From contig CAJFOX010000027.1 in the NCBI GenBank assembly GCA_904397845.1, positions 1 through 36,240 of the forward strand: a DNA stretch of 36,240 bases. The letters run 5' to 3'. The position numbers and the translations under genes were made by a program. Below, piece after piece: positions 15,466 through 23,987 of the stretch (position 1 is its first letter; the number at the start of each line of letters is the position of its first letter). This DNA is from an uncultured Oscillospiraceae bacterium. GTDB lineage: Bacteria > Bacillota > Clostridia > Oscillospirales > Ruminococcaceae. The notes beneath the pieces were generated by a model that searched no databases, was not told the DNA's origin, and saw only the letters and a list, made by a program, of their open reading frames with translations.

Positions 15466-16227
15466 ATGGAAAAGGAGCCTGTTCTGCACACAAAGTGGTG
15501 CGGGAAGCACTGGATTCATTTAGATGAGGTTACCTCCACCAACGATTACCTGAAACAGGGAGATTTTCCTGATGGCACCGCCGTTATCGCCGACCGTCAG
15601 ACCGCTGGGAAAGGGCGCCAGGGCAAAACCTGGTCCGAAGCGCCTGTTGGGCAGGCGATGTATCTTTCGGTGCTTTTTCATTCTATGAAAATCAGCGATA
15701 TGGGGTTACTGCCCCTTCTGTGCGGCCTGGCCGCCGCCCGCAGCCTGGGAGCCGCTGCCCGCATCAAATGGCCCAACGATGTGCTGCTGGGCGAAAAAAA
15801 AGTCTGCGGCATCCTCTGTGAAAGCAAAATCCAAAAGGGGAGTGTATCGGCCATCTGCGGAATAGGGATCAATCTCAACCAGACTGAGGTGTTTTTTGCT
15901 CAAAACAACCTGCCCCATGCCACTTCCCTGCTGGCCTTCAGCGGCCAGCGGCGGACGGCGCAGGCTGCTGCAATCCAGCTTTTGGAAGAACTAGAGCCCA
16001 TTTTGGAACAATACCGACAGGAGGGGTTTTCTTCTTTGGCGTCGTCTTATTGCGGCCGATGTGTCACGCTGGGCCGGCAGGTCCGGGTGATCCGGGCGCA
16101 GCAGGAGATAACGGCACAGGCGATTTCCATCGCGCCGGATGGCGGACTTGTCTGCCGCAAAGCCGGCGAAACTTTTGTCATCCGAGCGGGAGAAGCCTCA
16201 GTGCGGGGGCTTTACGGATATCTCTAA
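15466..16227 (+). CDS. birA: Biotin--[acetyl-CoA-carboxylase] ligase
   Basis: A 253-residue biotin protein ligase that makes biotinyl-AMP and transfers biotin to carboxylase carrier domains. The core motifs are GRQGKTW for adenylate binding and KWPNDVLLGEKKVCGIL for the active site. A C-terminal SH3-like domain ends it. There is no N-terminal DNA-binding domain, so it is a monofunctional (class I) ligase and does not repress biotin genes itself. GGAGG ahead of ATG 15466 lies in the end of the previous gene. Confidence 0.92.
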   Translation: MEKEPVLHTKWCGKHWIHLDEVTSTNDYLKQGDFPDGTAVIADRQTAGKGRQGKTWSEAPVGQAMYLSVLFHSMKISDMGLLPLLCGLAAARSLGAAARIKWPNDVLLGEKKVCGILCESKIQKGSVSAICGIGINLNQTEVFFAQNNLPHATSLLAFSGQRRTAQAAAIQLLEELEPILEQYRQEGFSSLASSYCGRCVTLGRQVRVIRAQQEITAQAISIAPDGGLVCRKAGETFVIRAGEASVRGLYGYL

Positions 16228-16284
16228 CTTTTTTCGGCGTCAGACAAAAAGCAGCCCGGAAAAAAAGAATCCTTCCAGGCTGGA

Positions 16285-16313
16285 TTGCCAATAGATAAAA
16301 AACGCGGTATAAT
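16285..16313 (+). promoter_or_regulatory. Sigma-A promoter for the xpaC-telA unit
   Basis: TTGCCA at 16285-16290 and a perfect TATAAT at 16308-16313, 17-base spacer, 55 bases before ATG 16369. Any start codon near 16285 would lie inside the -35 box. Confidence 0.8.
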
Positions 16314-16368
16314 ATTGGATACAAAGCAGAATGATAAAAACGGCCAATCGCCGTTACGGAGGGGTGTA

Positions 16369-17604
16369 ATGAAAAAACATCAGGAACCGGATTGGGAGAA
16401 ATTACTCAGCGATACGATTGAAAGCGCATTCCACTCCGGCGATTTTACCCAGCTCAAGCAAACGCTGGGCACTACCTTTGAAAATGTAATGAAGCAGACT
16501 TCTTCAGGTCTTAAGCATATCGATGAGCAAGCCGGAAAAATTTTTTCTCAAATGCAAACCAAGCAACCTGCCAGTCCCCAGCAGTCGTCGCAGCATCCGC
16601 CGCAGCCCACGGCACAGCGGGTTCCATCCCGCTATGCTACTGACTGGCAGCGCCCTGCCAACCGGGGGCAACCCAGGCAAAAGCCCGTCAAGCTGCCCAG
16701 CAAAAAAGCCGCTGCCATCGGCATCTTTGTGGGACTGTTTTTCGGGATCTGTTTCCTGCAGGGCGCTTATCAGGCTGTAACAACGCTTTTTTCCCAGCCT
16801 CTCGAATTTTCGCTGGTTACCCATTTTTTGATCCTCCTGCTCCTGGTAGCGGCGAGTTTCTGGTTGGCTGTCCATTGCATCGGAATGTTTCGCAAACGCA
16901 GGTACCTGCAGTATCAACTGGCCATCGGCACACGTCCGGTCTGCGCTGTCGACGTACTGGCAAAGGCAGTAAACAAATCCCCAAAATTTGTCATACGGGA
17001 TTTGAAAAGCATGATCAAGACCGGTCTGTTCCCGCAGGGGCATCTGGATGACGAGGGCACCTGCCTGATCCTGACCGACGAAGCCTATGGGCAGTATCGA
17101 ACCGGCCAGGCTAACCGCAAGCTGCGGGAGCTGGAAGAAGCCAAAATTCAGGAGAATCCGGATGGGCTGGAAGCCGTTATCGCCGAGGGGCGGGGCTGGA
17201 TCCGTAAAATCCGTGAAGCCAACGACGCCCTGCCCGGACAGGAAATTTCCGAAAAGCTGTTCCAACTGGAGACGGTCACCGGAAAAATTTTCGCCTGTGT
17301 GGAAAAACATCCGGAGAAACTTCCTGAAATCCGTCGGTTTATGAATTACTACCTTCCTACTACCGTCAAACTGGTCACTTCCTACCGGGAGTTTGAAAAC
17401 CAGCCGGTGCAGGGGGAAAACATCCGCAATGCCAAACAGGAGATTTTGGATATTCTGGATACGGTTAACCATGCATTTGCCTCTCTTTTGGACAGTCTGT
17501 TCCAGAACGATGCCATCGACATATCCGCCGATATCAGCGTGCTGAAAACCATGCTAGCCCAAGAGGGGCTGACCCAAAATGAGTTTGATGGTCCATCCCG
17601 TTAA
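16369..17604 (+). CDS. xpaC: XpaC family membrane protein
   Basis: A 411-residue protein. The N-terminal 110 residues are hydrophilic and rich in Gln/Pro. Two membrane spans lie at about 115-137 and 149-173. A largely helical cytoplasmic part follows. The arrangement and the telA gene directly downstream match the XpaC family, which is found next to TelA in Bacillus (xpaC-yaaN). The family is named for hydrolysis of an indolyl phosphate, but its true role is not settled. GGAGG before ATG 16369 decides the start. The C-terminal helices probably interact with TelA; that is inference from pairing. Confidence 0.75.
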   Translation: MKKHQEPDWEKLLSDTIESAFHSGDFTQLKQTLGTTFENVMKQTSSGLKHIDEQAGKIFSQMQTKQPASPQQSSQHPPQPTAQRVPSRYATDWQRPANRGQPRQKPVKLPSKKAAAIGIFVGLFFGICFLQGAYQAVTTLFSQPLEFSLVTHFLILLLLVAASFWLAVHCIGMFRKRRYLQYQLAIGTRPVCAVDVLAKAVNKSPKFVIRDLKSMIKTGLFPQGHLDDEGTCLILTDEAYGQYRTGQANRKLRELEEAKIQENPDGLEAVIAEGRGWIRKIREANDALPGQEISEKLFQLETVTGKIFACVEKHPEKLPEIRRFMNYYLPTTVKLVTSYREFENQPVQGENIRNAKQEILDILDTVNHAFASLLDSLFQNDAIDISADISVLKTMLAQEGLTQNEFDGPSR

Positions 17605-17630
17605 CGGATCTTATATAGGAGGGTAATATT

Positions 17631-18794
17631 ATGGATGAAAAGAAAATGGATACGGTCCCTCAGCTTTCTCTGGATACACAGGAGGTTCCCACTCTGACGT
17701 TGGACCTGGAAGCCGCTGTTGACCAGCCTTTCACTCCCAAGCCAGAGCCGCCGCAGGATGCCGTTTTTGACGAAAGTTCCCTGACCGAAGCGGAGCGGAA
17801 AATGGTCAACGATTTTGCCGAAAAAATCCAGATCAGCAATTCCAACCTGGTTCTCCAATACGGTTCCGGCGCGCAGAAAAAAATCGCCGATTTTTCGGAA
17901 ACAGCGCTCAACAACGTCCGTACTAAGGATATGAGCGAAGTCGGCGAGATGCTGACCAACGTAGTGGTCGAGCTGAAAAAATTCAACGTGGACGAAGAGG
18001 AAAAGGGCCTGTTCAGCTTTTTTAAGCGTTCCGGCAACAAAATCTCTACCTATAAGGCCAAGTACGCCAGTGCAGAGGCCAATGTCAACCGCATCTGCAA
18101 TGTGCTGGAGGATCACCAAGTTCAGCTAATGAAAGACATCGCCATGCTGGATAAAATGTATGACATGAATAAGCTCTATTTTAAAGAGCTTTCCATGTAT
18201 ATCCTGGCCGGCAAAAAGAAACTGGCCGAGGTGCAGGCCACTGATCTGCCCGCAGCTCAGGAAAAAGCCCGCCGGACCGGTCTTCCGGAGGACGCACAGG
18301 CTGCCAACGACCTGTCGGCCATGTGCAACCGGTTTGAGAAAAAGCTCCACGACCTGGAACTGACCCGCACCATCTCCATTCAGATGGCGCCGCAAATCCG
18401 CCTGATTCAAAATAACGACACCCTGATGACCGAAAAAATCCAATCCACCTTGGTCAACACCATCCCGCTGTGGAAAAGCCAGATGGTTCTGGCGCTGGGC
18501 GTTGCCCATTCCCAACAGGCGGCAGATGCCCAAAAGGCAGTAACCGATATGACGAACGAACTGCTGCGCAAAAATGCAGAGACGCTTAAAATGTCTTCTA
18601 TCGAAACCGCCAAGCAATCGGAACGGGGTATCGTGGACATTGAAACTCTCAAAACTACCAATGAATCACTGATCTCCACTTTGGACGAGGTTATGCGCAT
18701 CCAGCAGGAGGGCAGGCAAAAACGGCAGGAGGCGGAAACCGAGCTGCGCCGTATTGAAAATGATCTCAAAAACAAGCTTTTAGAAATGCGGTAG
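17631..18794 (+). CDS. telA: TelA/KlaA toxic anion resistance family protein
   Basis: A 387-residue cytoplasmic, almost fully helical protein. Typical TelA sequence is visible: LNNVRTKDMSEVGEML, then FFKRSGNKISTYKAKY, and long helices such as YDMNKLYFKELSMYILAG. Family members are linked to tellurite and other envelope-stress resistance, but the biochemical function is unknown. AGGAGG precedes the ATG. It lies 26 bases after xpaC in the same transcript. There is no metal or nucleotide motif. Confidence 0.9.
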   Translation: MDEKKMDTVPQLSLDTQEVPTLTLDLEAAVDQPFTPKPEPPQDAVFDESSLTEAERKMVNDFAEKIQISNSNLVLQYGSGAQKKIADFSETALNNVRTKDMSEVGEMLTNVVVELKKFNVDEEEKGLFSFFKRSGNKISTYKAKYASAEANVNRICNVLEDHQVQLMKDIAMLDKMYDMNKLYFKELSMYILAGKKKLAEVQATDLPAAQEKARRTGLPEDAQAANDLSAMCNRFEKKLHDLELTRTISIQMAPQIRLIQNNDTLMTEKIQSTLVNTIPLWKSQMVLALGVAHSQQAADAQKAVTDMTNELLRKNAETLKMSSIETAKQSERGIVDIETLKTTNESLISTLDEVMRIQQEGRQKRQEAETELRRIENDLKNKLLEMR

Positions 18795-18818
18795 CATTGG
18801 AAATGGGGACTGTATCAC

Positions 18819-19331
18819 ATGACATATCCTAATATAGACCTCGTGATCCATGGCATGATAAAACACGATGCCGGGAACCCCAAGCTGATCCAGCATTTTT
18901 TAAAAGTTCACGAATTTGCCCGGCTGATTGGAATCGGCGAGGGGCTGGAAAAGCTGGTGCAGTTTACATTGGAAACTGCTGCCGTCGTCCATGACATCGG
19001 GATTTTAACAGCCAAGAGAAAGCATGGCAGCAGCGCCGGCAAATACCAGGAGCTGGAAGGTCCCGCTGAGGCGAAGTCCCTTTTATCCGGCCTCGGATGG
19101 CCGCAGGAAGTGATTGACCGGGTCTGCTATCTGGTGGGGCGTCACCACACCTATACAAATATCGACGGACCGGATTATCAGATTCTGGCGGAAGCAGATT
19201 TTCTGGTTAATTTGCTGGAAAGTGATTCTTCCGTTCAGGCACAGAAAAACGCTTACCACAACATTTTTAAGACTGAAACCGGCAGAAGGCTTTGCCGGCT
19301 GCTTTACCCCATCGTACAACAGGAGACATGA
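18819..19331 (+). CDS. HD-domain phosphohydrolase
   Basis: A 170-residue HD-domain protein. His31 and the HD pair His58-Asp59 (AAVVHDIGI) with later GRHHTYT and EADFLVNL fit the metal-binding HD fold of nucleotide or phosphodiester hydrolases. The substrate cannot be inferred. The ribosome binding site (GGGG) is weak. It is 24 bases after telA and is followed by the terminator at 19345-19374, so it ends that operon. Confidence 0.82.
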   Translation: MTYPNIDLVIHGMIKHDAGNPKLIQHFLKVHEFARLIGIGEGLEKLVQFTLETAAVVHDIGILTAKRKHGSSAGKYQELEGPAEAKSLLSGLGWPQEVIDRVCYLVGRHHTYTNIDGPDYQILAEADFLVNLLESDSSVQAQKNAYHNIFKTETGRRLCRLLYPIVQQET

Positions 19332-19344
19332 TTTTTTCGGCAAT

Positions 19345-19374
19345 AAAAAACGGCTGATTTTTCGGCCGTTTTTT
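19345..19374. terminator. Bidirectional terminator between HD gene and XRE gene
   Basis: AAAAAACGGC (19345-19354) pairs with GCCGTTTTTT (19365-19374). It separates the converging genes ending at 19331 and 19385. Confidence 0.85.
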
Positions 19375-19384
19375 ATATTGTTTT

Positions 19385-19915
19385 TTATCGCCTGGTACGG
19401 TACAGCAGGATTCCTCCGGCAACCATCGCCCCAACACAAGCCGCCATCTTTACACCAAATGCAAGCCAGTTGGTTCCAGTCACAAAAATGCCGGTAGCCT
19501 CATCCGTACCGCCAATAACGTTTGGTCCGTACGGCGGCCTGTGCAGCAGTCCGGTCGTCAAAAGAAGCAGGACAATCCCAGCGGCCGCCAAAAGGATTGC
19601 CACGATTGCGACTACTCGGGTCACGCGGCGGATGCGGCTGGTCCGCTCTGCCAGGCAGGCGTTGATCCGCTCCAGCTTTTCGGCCATAATCTGTAGCTTC
19701 TCTTCCTCTTTCTCCTCCGGAATTTTTTCACCCAACAGCGCCGAAACCGGTGTTTCCAGAACCTGCGCAATTTGAATCAGCGTTTGTGCATCTGGTACAG
19801 AGAGGCCTTTTTCCCATTTGGAAACAGTTTGGCGCACTACATGGATCTGTGCGGCCAATTCCTCTTGAGACAGTCCCTTTTTCAGACGCTGGGCTTTTAA
19901 ATTTTCCTGTATCAT
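19385..19915 (-). CDS. XRE-family regulator with C-terminal membrane segments
   Basis: A 176-residue protein. Residues 1-65 form an XRE helix-turn-helix (LSQEELAAQIHVVRQTVSKW). A charged helical linker (EKEEEKLQIMAEKLERIN) joins it to two hydrophobic segments at about 97-118 and 147-168. This is a common form of membrane-anchored transcription factor in Clostridia, likely sensing an envelope or membrane signal. AAGGAGG eight bases before ATG 19915 decides the start. Its own promoter is at 19941-19969. The target genes are not evident. Confidence 0.85.
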   Translation of the reverse strand: MIQENLKAQRLKKGLSQEELAAQIHVVRQTVSKWEKGLSVPDAQTLIQIAQVLETPVSALLGEKIPEEKEEEKLQIMAEKLERINACLAERTSRIRRVTRVVAIVAILLAAAGIVLLLLTTGLLHRPPYGPNVIGGTDEATGIFVTGTNWLAFGVKMAACVGAMVAGGILLYRTRR

Positions 19916-19940
19916 TAGAGTTTCCTCCTTTCCTGCCCGT

Positions 19941-19969
19941 ATTGTAGCATTGGCCTGCTGTTGCCACAA
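19941..19969 (-). promoter_or_regulatory. Sigma-A promoter for the XRE gene
   Basis: On the minus strand TTGTGG (19964-19969) and TACAAT (19941-19946), 17-base spacer, 25 bases before the start codon. Confidence 0.65.
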
Positions 19970-20003
19970 GCAACGAATGATAACAAAAGATCTTTTCCCC
20001 GCA

Positions 20004-20039
20004 AAAAACCGCTTCATCTTTTTTGATGAAGCGGTTTTT
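20004..20039 (-). terminator. Terminator after the S9 peptidase gene
   Basis: A perfect 15-bp stem: AAAAACCGCTTCATC (20004-20018) with GATGAAGCGGTTTTT (20025-20039) over a T6 loop. It lies just downstream of the S9 peptidase stop on the minus strand. Confidence 0.85.
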
Positions 20040-20062
20040 CCATAAGGGACGCCAGCGGTCCA

Positions 20063-22060
20063 TCAGCCTTTCAAATGCTGGTCAAACCATTGGGTGATCT
20101 CCTTTAAGCGACGAATCCGGTGCAGAGGTTTACCGCTTCGGCTTAGTTCATGGTTCTCACCTTTAAAGATGCACATACGCGCCTCAACACCGAAGTACTT
20201 CAGTGCATAATACATCTGCAGCCCTTCCGCCAGCCAACAGCGGTAATCTTCATCGCTGTGGAGAAACAGCGTCGGTGTTTTGCACTGATCTGCATATTTC
20301 AGCGGCGAATGCCACCAGATTTTATCGTGGTCGGCCCAGGCGTCGGTACCGATCTGATCCTTATTGAAGTAGTAGCCAATATCGGTGGTGTTGGATTTGG
20401 ACACCCAATTAGAAATGCTGCGCTGAGAAGCGGCACAGCGGAACCGGTCGGTATGCCCGATGATCCAGTTGGTCATAAAGCCCCCGTAGCTGCCACCGGT
20501 AACACCCATGCGCTCTTTGTCCATCCAGGGCGATTTCTCCAGGCAGACGTCTACAAAGGTCATAATATCATTATAGTCAATCGTGCCGTATTTGCCACGG
20601 ATATCGGAAAACCGAGTCCCACGACCGTCGGAACCGGTGGGATTGCAGAAGATTACACCATAGCCCTGATTGGCCCAATACTGCATTTCATGGAAGAAAT
20701 TAGGACCATAAGCCGTTTTGGGACCGCCGTGGATGTCCAAAATCACCGGATATTTTTTGCTGTCATCAAAGCCCGTCGGTTTGATGATCCACCCTTTGAT
20801 CTCATCACCCGCTTCGTTTTGGAAGGTCAACTCTTCTGGCGTGGAAATTTCATATTCTTTGGTCAGGTGAGAGTTCAGATGGGTCAGCTGGGTCTCCTTA
20901 CCGGACAATTCGGTTTTGAAAAGCTCAATGCCGTCGTTGCCCCGAATGCTGAGGGTCAAAAATCCCTTTTCGTATGGCGCAAATTCCACTACCATCCCTT
21001 TTTTCTGCGTAATACGGCGGATTTCACCCTTTTTCAGGTCAATTGCCGACAGATGACAACTATCGTCCACCGTCTCGGTAAAATAAACCGTGTCTTTCCC
21101 ATCATAATACCAAGGGGAGGCAATATTGCCCATCTTTACATCGCTGCCCACTGAACAGCCGATCGTGTGCATATGGCTTTCATCCAATACTTTGCGTTCG
21201 CCGGTCTTAAAGTTGTAACGGTAAAAGTTCGGATCCTGATTCAAGCCATAGAGCTTCTGATCAGAGCCCAGCAGCAGCACCTCGTCTTCCCCCAGCAGAG
21301 TAATCATGCTATGAGAAAACGGGTTCTCCATAGATACATCCGTAATGGATCCGGTGGATTTTTCATACAGCTTCAGTTGCGTGGGCGTTTCTTTCTTCTG
21401 TTCAAAACGGTTAGAGATAAACAATACCCGGCTGCCGGCATCCAGCACCTTCCAATCCTTTACATTGGTATAACAGTCGGTAATAGCAGTCACTTCCCCG
21501 CCTTTATAATAATACAGCCGGTCCCGGTGGCCGTTCGTCACGCCCGCACCGTTGGACCAAAAAGGAAGCTGGTCAAAAACCACATAATCTGACTCCTCTT
21601 TCAGCAGCCCGGCCGCCTTATCGGCATCGCCGCCAGCCGTTTCCAGCGCCCATTCTGTTTTCGGGTCATGATCGGCCACAAAATAAAATTCTGTCGGCGA
21701 AATAAACTTGATCGCTTTGATTTTTTCCTTGATGCGGAATGCCTCCACCGCTTCACCGCCAGTCAAGGGGAGACGGTAGAATACCGTTAGCGGCAGCCCC
21801 TTTTTCACATATTCCTGATCCGCTTTTTTCCGGACGGCCGGGAAGTAGAGTTCTTCTCCCACCCAATAAAAGTCGGAAACTTTTCCGGTATCTGTCAGCT
21901 GAACTGGCTGACCGTCCCTCCAGAAATACAGATCCGAATCATATCCGTTTTCTTCCAAGTTCGCCCTTTTGATTAAAAAAGCCGCTTTTCCGCTGTCGCT
22001 GACCTTCAGATGGTTCAAAAAGGCAAAGTTTGCAAAATGATCGATACCAATTGGCTTCAT
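20063..22060 (-). CDS. S9 family serine peptidase (prolyl oligopeptidase type)
   Basis: A 665-residue alpha/beta-hydrolase peptidase of the dipeptidyl-/acylaminoacyl-peptidase group. The first ~400 residues form the beta-propeller that limits substrates to peptides. The catalytic triad is Ser524 in GGSYGGF, Asp605 in HSDEDYRCW, and His637 in GENHELS. The DIHGGP segment of the fold and the GSDGRGTRFSDIRG segment are typical. It has no signal peptide, so it probably degrades peptides in the cytoplasm. AAAGGAGG eight bases before ATG 22060 decides the start; a longer open frame to 22153 overlaps the neighbouring gene. It is downstream of the zinc-ribbon membrane protein, 31 bases away. Confidence 0.93.
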   Translation of the reverse strand: MKPIGIDHFANFAFLNHLKVSDSGKAAFLIKRANLEENGYDSDLYFWRDGQPVQLTDTGKVSDFYWVGEELYFPAVRKKADQEYVKKGLPLTVFYRLPLTGGEAVEAFRIKEKIKAIKFISPTEFYFVADHDPKTEWALETAGGDADKAAGLLKEESDYVVFDQLPFWSNGAGVTNGHRDRLYYYKGGEVTAITDCYTNVKDWKVLDAGSRVLFISNRFEQKKETPTQLKLYEKSTGSITDVSMENPFSHSMITLLGEDEVLLLGSDQKLYGLNQDPNFYRYNFKTGERKVLDESHMHTIGCSVGSDVKMGNIASPWYYDGKDTVYFTETVDDSCHLSAIDLKKGEIRRITQKKGMVVEFAPYEKGFLTLSIRGNDGIELFKTELSGKETQLTHLNSHLTKEYEISTPEELTFQNEAGDEIKGWIIKPTGFDDSKKYPVILDIHGGPKTAYGPNFFHEMQYWANQGYGVIFCNPTGSDGRGTRFSDIRGKYGTIDYNDIMTFVDVCLEKSPWMDKERMGVTGGSYGGFMTNWIIGHTDRFRCAASQRSISNWVSKSNTTDIGYYFNKDQIGTDAWADHDKIWWHSPLKYADQCKTPTLFLHSDEDYRCWLAEGLQMYYALKYFGVEARMCIFKGENHELSRSGKPLHRIRRLKEITQWFDQHLKG

Positions 22061-22091
22061 GAAAATAGCCTCCTTTATGATGTTATGTTTC

Positions 22092-23048
22092 TTATGCGGT
22101 CGGCTCCTCCAGAGATTCCAGCCGCTCTTTATGATGCCAGGAATAATGGACAAACCAAAGCATCGGGGCCGCCGCCAGCACTACTGCCAGCACCGAAAGC
22201 CCCAACTGCAGAAAATAAACTTCCCGATTGGTGGGATCCTTCAAAAAGGAAGGAATAAACATCAGCGCGCCGGTGATGGTAATTTCCTGTTGCTGCCCGA
22301 TGGCAATGACCAACTCAAAAGCTACGCAGAGGTTATGGCAGAGAAATACGGTTGCCAAAAGCCCCAGCAAAACGCCGATAACGCTGCCCTTTTTCATTCG
22401 GCCAGCCATATACTGGTATCCAAGAAAGCTCAGGACCGTCATTGCCACGCCAACCAATACAGCCGAATGGCCGCTTGTGTAAACGCCGATCCAGGTAGTG
22501 GCGCCAATGAGTAAAATGACCAAAACCACAATAAAGCCTTTGAAGGCACTGTGATGCGGGAATTTTTTTTTCTGCCACTGGTCAGTTAGGTCGGCCTCTG
22601 CCCTGGCGCGGCAGGCGGGACAAAGCATTCTGGCGTCGCCATCAAACAGGAAACGCCTTACATCCTTTGTTTTTCCGCATCCACTGCAGCAAGGGCGATA
22701 ATCTTCTTTTTTTGCAAAATCCGTAATCCGTCGCAACAGGGTCTCGGCCTGCTGCAGCAAATCTTCGTCCGTTGCTGTGCTCAGCCGCACGCTGGCAGTA
22801 AAATTTTCATAAACAGCCGCCATTACCGCCGGATACTCCTGTTGCAGCTGCTCCAGCAGACGCTCCATTCCCATGTCTTCCTGCGCGGCTGGCCTGGCTA
22901 TTACATGAAGCATGATCATCTTTTTTTCCGGCTGCTCCCGGACTGCGCACTCGTATCCGGATAATCTGCCGAACAGAAGGTTTTGCTCTTCGTAGTACCG
23001 CATCCCCAGCTTGACCGCCAGAGCCGTTAGGTTTTTCCCATTTGACAT
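22092..23048 (-). CDS. Zinc-ribbon membrane protein of unknown function
   Basis: A 318-residue protein with three parts. Residues 1-115 are a soluble alpha/beta domain of unknown type. Residues 121-146 form a zinc ribbon with two CxxC pairs (Cys121/Cys124 and Cys143/Cys146). Four membrane spans follow from about 170 to 305. I recognise no family. The layout suggests a membrane protein with a cytoplasmic metal-stabilised sensor. It is transcribed with the S9 peptidase, which may act on products related to it. The promoter is at 23139-23167. Confidence 0.7.
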   Translation of the reverse strand: MSNGKNLTALAVKLGMRYYEEQNLLFGRLSGYECAVREQPEKKMIMLHVIARPAAQEDMGMERLLEQLQQEYPAVMAAVYENFTASVRLSTATDEDLLQQAETLLRRITDFAKKEDYRPCCSGCGKTKDVRRFLFDGDARMLCPACRARAEADLTDQWQKKKFPHHSAFKGFIVVLVILLIGATTWIGVYTSGHSAVLVGVAMTVLSFLGYQYMAGRMKKGSVIGVLLGLLATVFLCHNLCVAFELVIAIGQQQEITITGALMFIPSFLKDPTNREVYFLQLGLSVLAVVLAAAPMLWFVHYSWHHKERLESLEEPTA

Positions 23049-23138
23049 TGCTTTTCCTTTCCCATTTCAAAATCAGCGGCGGCCGATCCGCCAGTCTTTC
23101 GTACGGTTGCACAAATTTGTACTGCGTCAATATTTTTT

Positions 23139-23167
23139 ATTATAGCAGGCTTCCTCTTCGCTGTAAA
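23139..23167 (-). promoter_or_regulatory. Sigma-A promoter for the zinc-ribbon/S9 peptidase unit
   Basis: On the minus strand TTTACA (23162-23167) and TATAAT (23139-23144), 17-base spacer. Confidence 0.75.
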
Positions 23168-23263
23168 GAAAAACAGAAGGTTCTCTTCCCCTCCTTTTTC
23201 ATCATCCCGTCATTTATTTTCCTGCGTTCATAAATTGTTTACGCTTATCATAGAAAATGCTAC

Positions 23264-23293
23264 TTGAAAATAGGATTCTATCTGTTGTAAAAT
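23264..23293 (+). promoter_or_regulatory. Promoter for the 142-residue protein gene
   Basis: TTGAAA (23264-23269) and TAAAAT (23288-23293), 18-base spacer, about 87 bases before the ATG. Confidence 0.55.
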
Positions 23294-23379
23294 AAGTTCA
23301 TGCGCCGTTTTCCTTGTATTTTTCTATGTATGGGACAAAGTATTGCGGCGAGTACGGAAATTATTGGAGGTTGCAAACA

Positions 23380-23808
23380 ATGAACTTTAAAATGCGTGTA
23401 TTCTTCTTTAAAACAGAAGGCATCGCTGAGGAACTGATGGAACAATTATCCCGCGAATACCGTGTGAAGGCGGACCAAGTTCCTCCTGCGTACCCGGTCG
23501 AAAACGAGAAGCTGATTCTGGTATGCATCGACGACAGCGCTTCGAAGCCGAAGAAGGCGCTGGTGGACTTCTGCCGGAACCTGGACAATGTCAGATGCCA
23601 GAACGTCGCGTTCAGCGCGACCAGCAAAGGCGGCGTGGAAGCTGCCAAAGAACTGGCTAACATCATCCGTTCCAACAACATCAATGTTGTTGATGAACCC
23701 CACCTTGTACCGGTAAAATCCGGCCTGTTCGGCTCTAAGGTTACCGACGAAAGTGTTGCGGATATCAAAGCCTGGGCAAAACATGTCATTGACGTGATTC
23801 ATCAGTAA
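23380..23808 (+). CDS. 142-residue alpha/beta protein, flavodoxin-like fold suspected
   Basis: A compact soluble protein with alternating strands and helices: MRVFFFKTEG start, then LILVCIDD, then VAFSATSKGGVEAAKELAN, ending in an amphipathic helix (VADIKAWAKHVIDVIHQ). The topology suits a flavodoxin-like fold, but I see no usual phosphate-binding loop for FMN. No family is assigned. TTGGAGG precedes ATG 23380. The gene has its own promoter and a close terminator and no partner, so it is monocistronic and may be well expressed. Confidence 0.75.
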   Translation: MNFKMRVFFFKTEGIAEELMEQLSREYRVKADQVPPAYPVENEKLILVCIDDSASKPKKALVDFCRNLDNVRCQNVAFSATSKGGVEAAKELANIIRSNNINVVDEPHLVPVKSGLFGSKVTDESVADIKAWAKHVIDVIHQ

Positions 23809-23819
23809 AAAAATTTTTT

Positions 23820-23852
23820 CAAAAGCGTCCGGAATCATTCGGGCGCTTTTTT
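23820..23852 (+). terminator. Terminator after the 142-residue protein gene
   Basis: AAAAGCGTCCG pairs with CGGGCGCTTTT (one T-G pair), followed by TT. Confidence 0.8.
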
Positions 23853-23919
23853 GTTGTGTTTTCCCCTTTCTTACGCGCCGGAAAATGGATGAAATTGTAA
23901 CGCTCGGAAAATAAAATTG

Positions 23920-23948
23920 TTGTTTTATAAGCGAAGTTTCTTTATACT
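23920..23948 (+). promoter_or_regulatory. Sigma-A promoter for the yitT-like gene
   Basis: TTGTTT (23920-23925) and TATACT (23943-23948), 17-base spacer, 39 bases before ATG 23988. Confidence 0.65.
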
Positions 23949-23987
23949 GTTATCAAACGAATCCTGTTTTTAGGAAGGGGCCTTCAT

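Larger units (their letters stand above)
23049..23379. other. Intergenic region between divergent promoters
   Basis: It holds the promoter and ~85-base leader of the minus-strand zinc-ribbon gene, and the promoter and leader of the gene at 23380. No RNA gene is recognised. Confidence 0.6.

Noticed and set aside
16252-16282. Hairpin between birA and the xpaC promoter as a birA terminator
   Set aside because: On the plus strand it has a C-A mismatch and no T-tract; the T-tract is on the minus strand, where no gene ends.
20150-21154. A 334-codon plus-strand frame within the S9 peptidase gene
   Set aside because: It is antisense to a gene with a full catalytic triad and has no binding site or recognisable domain.
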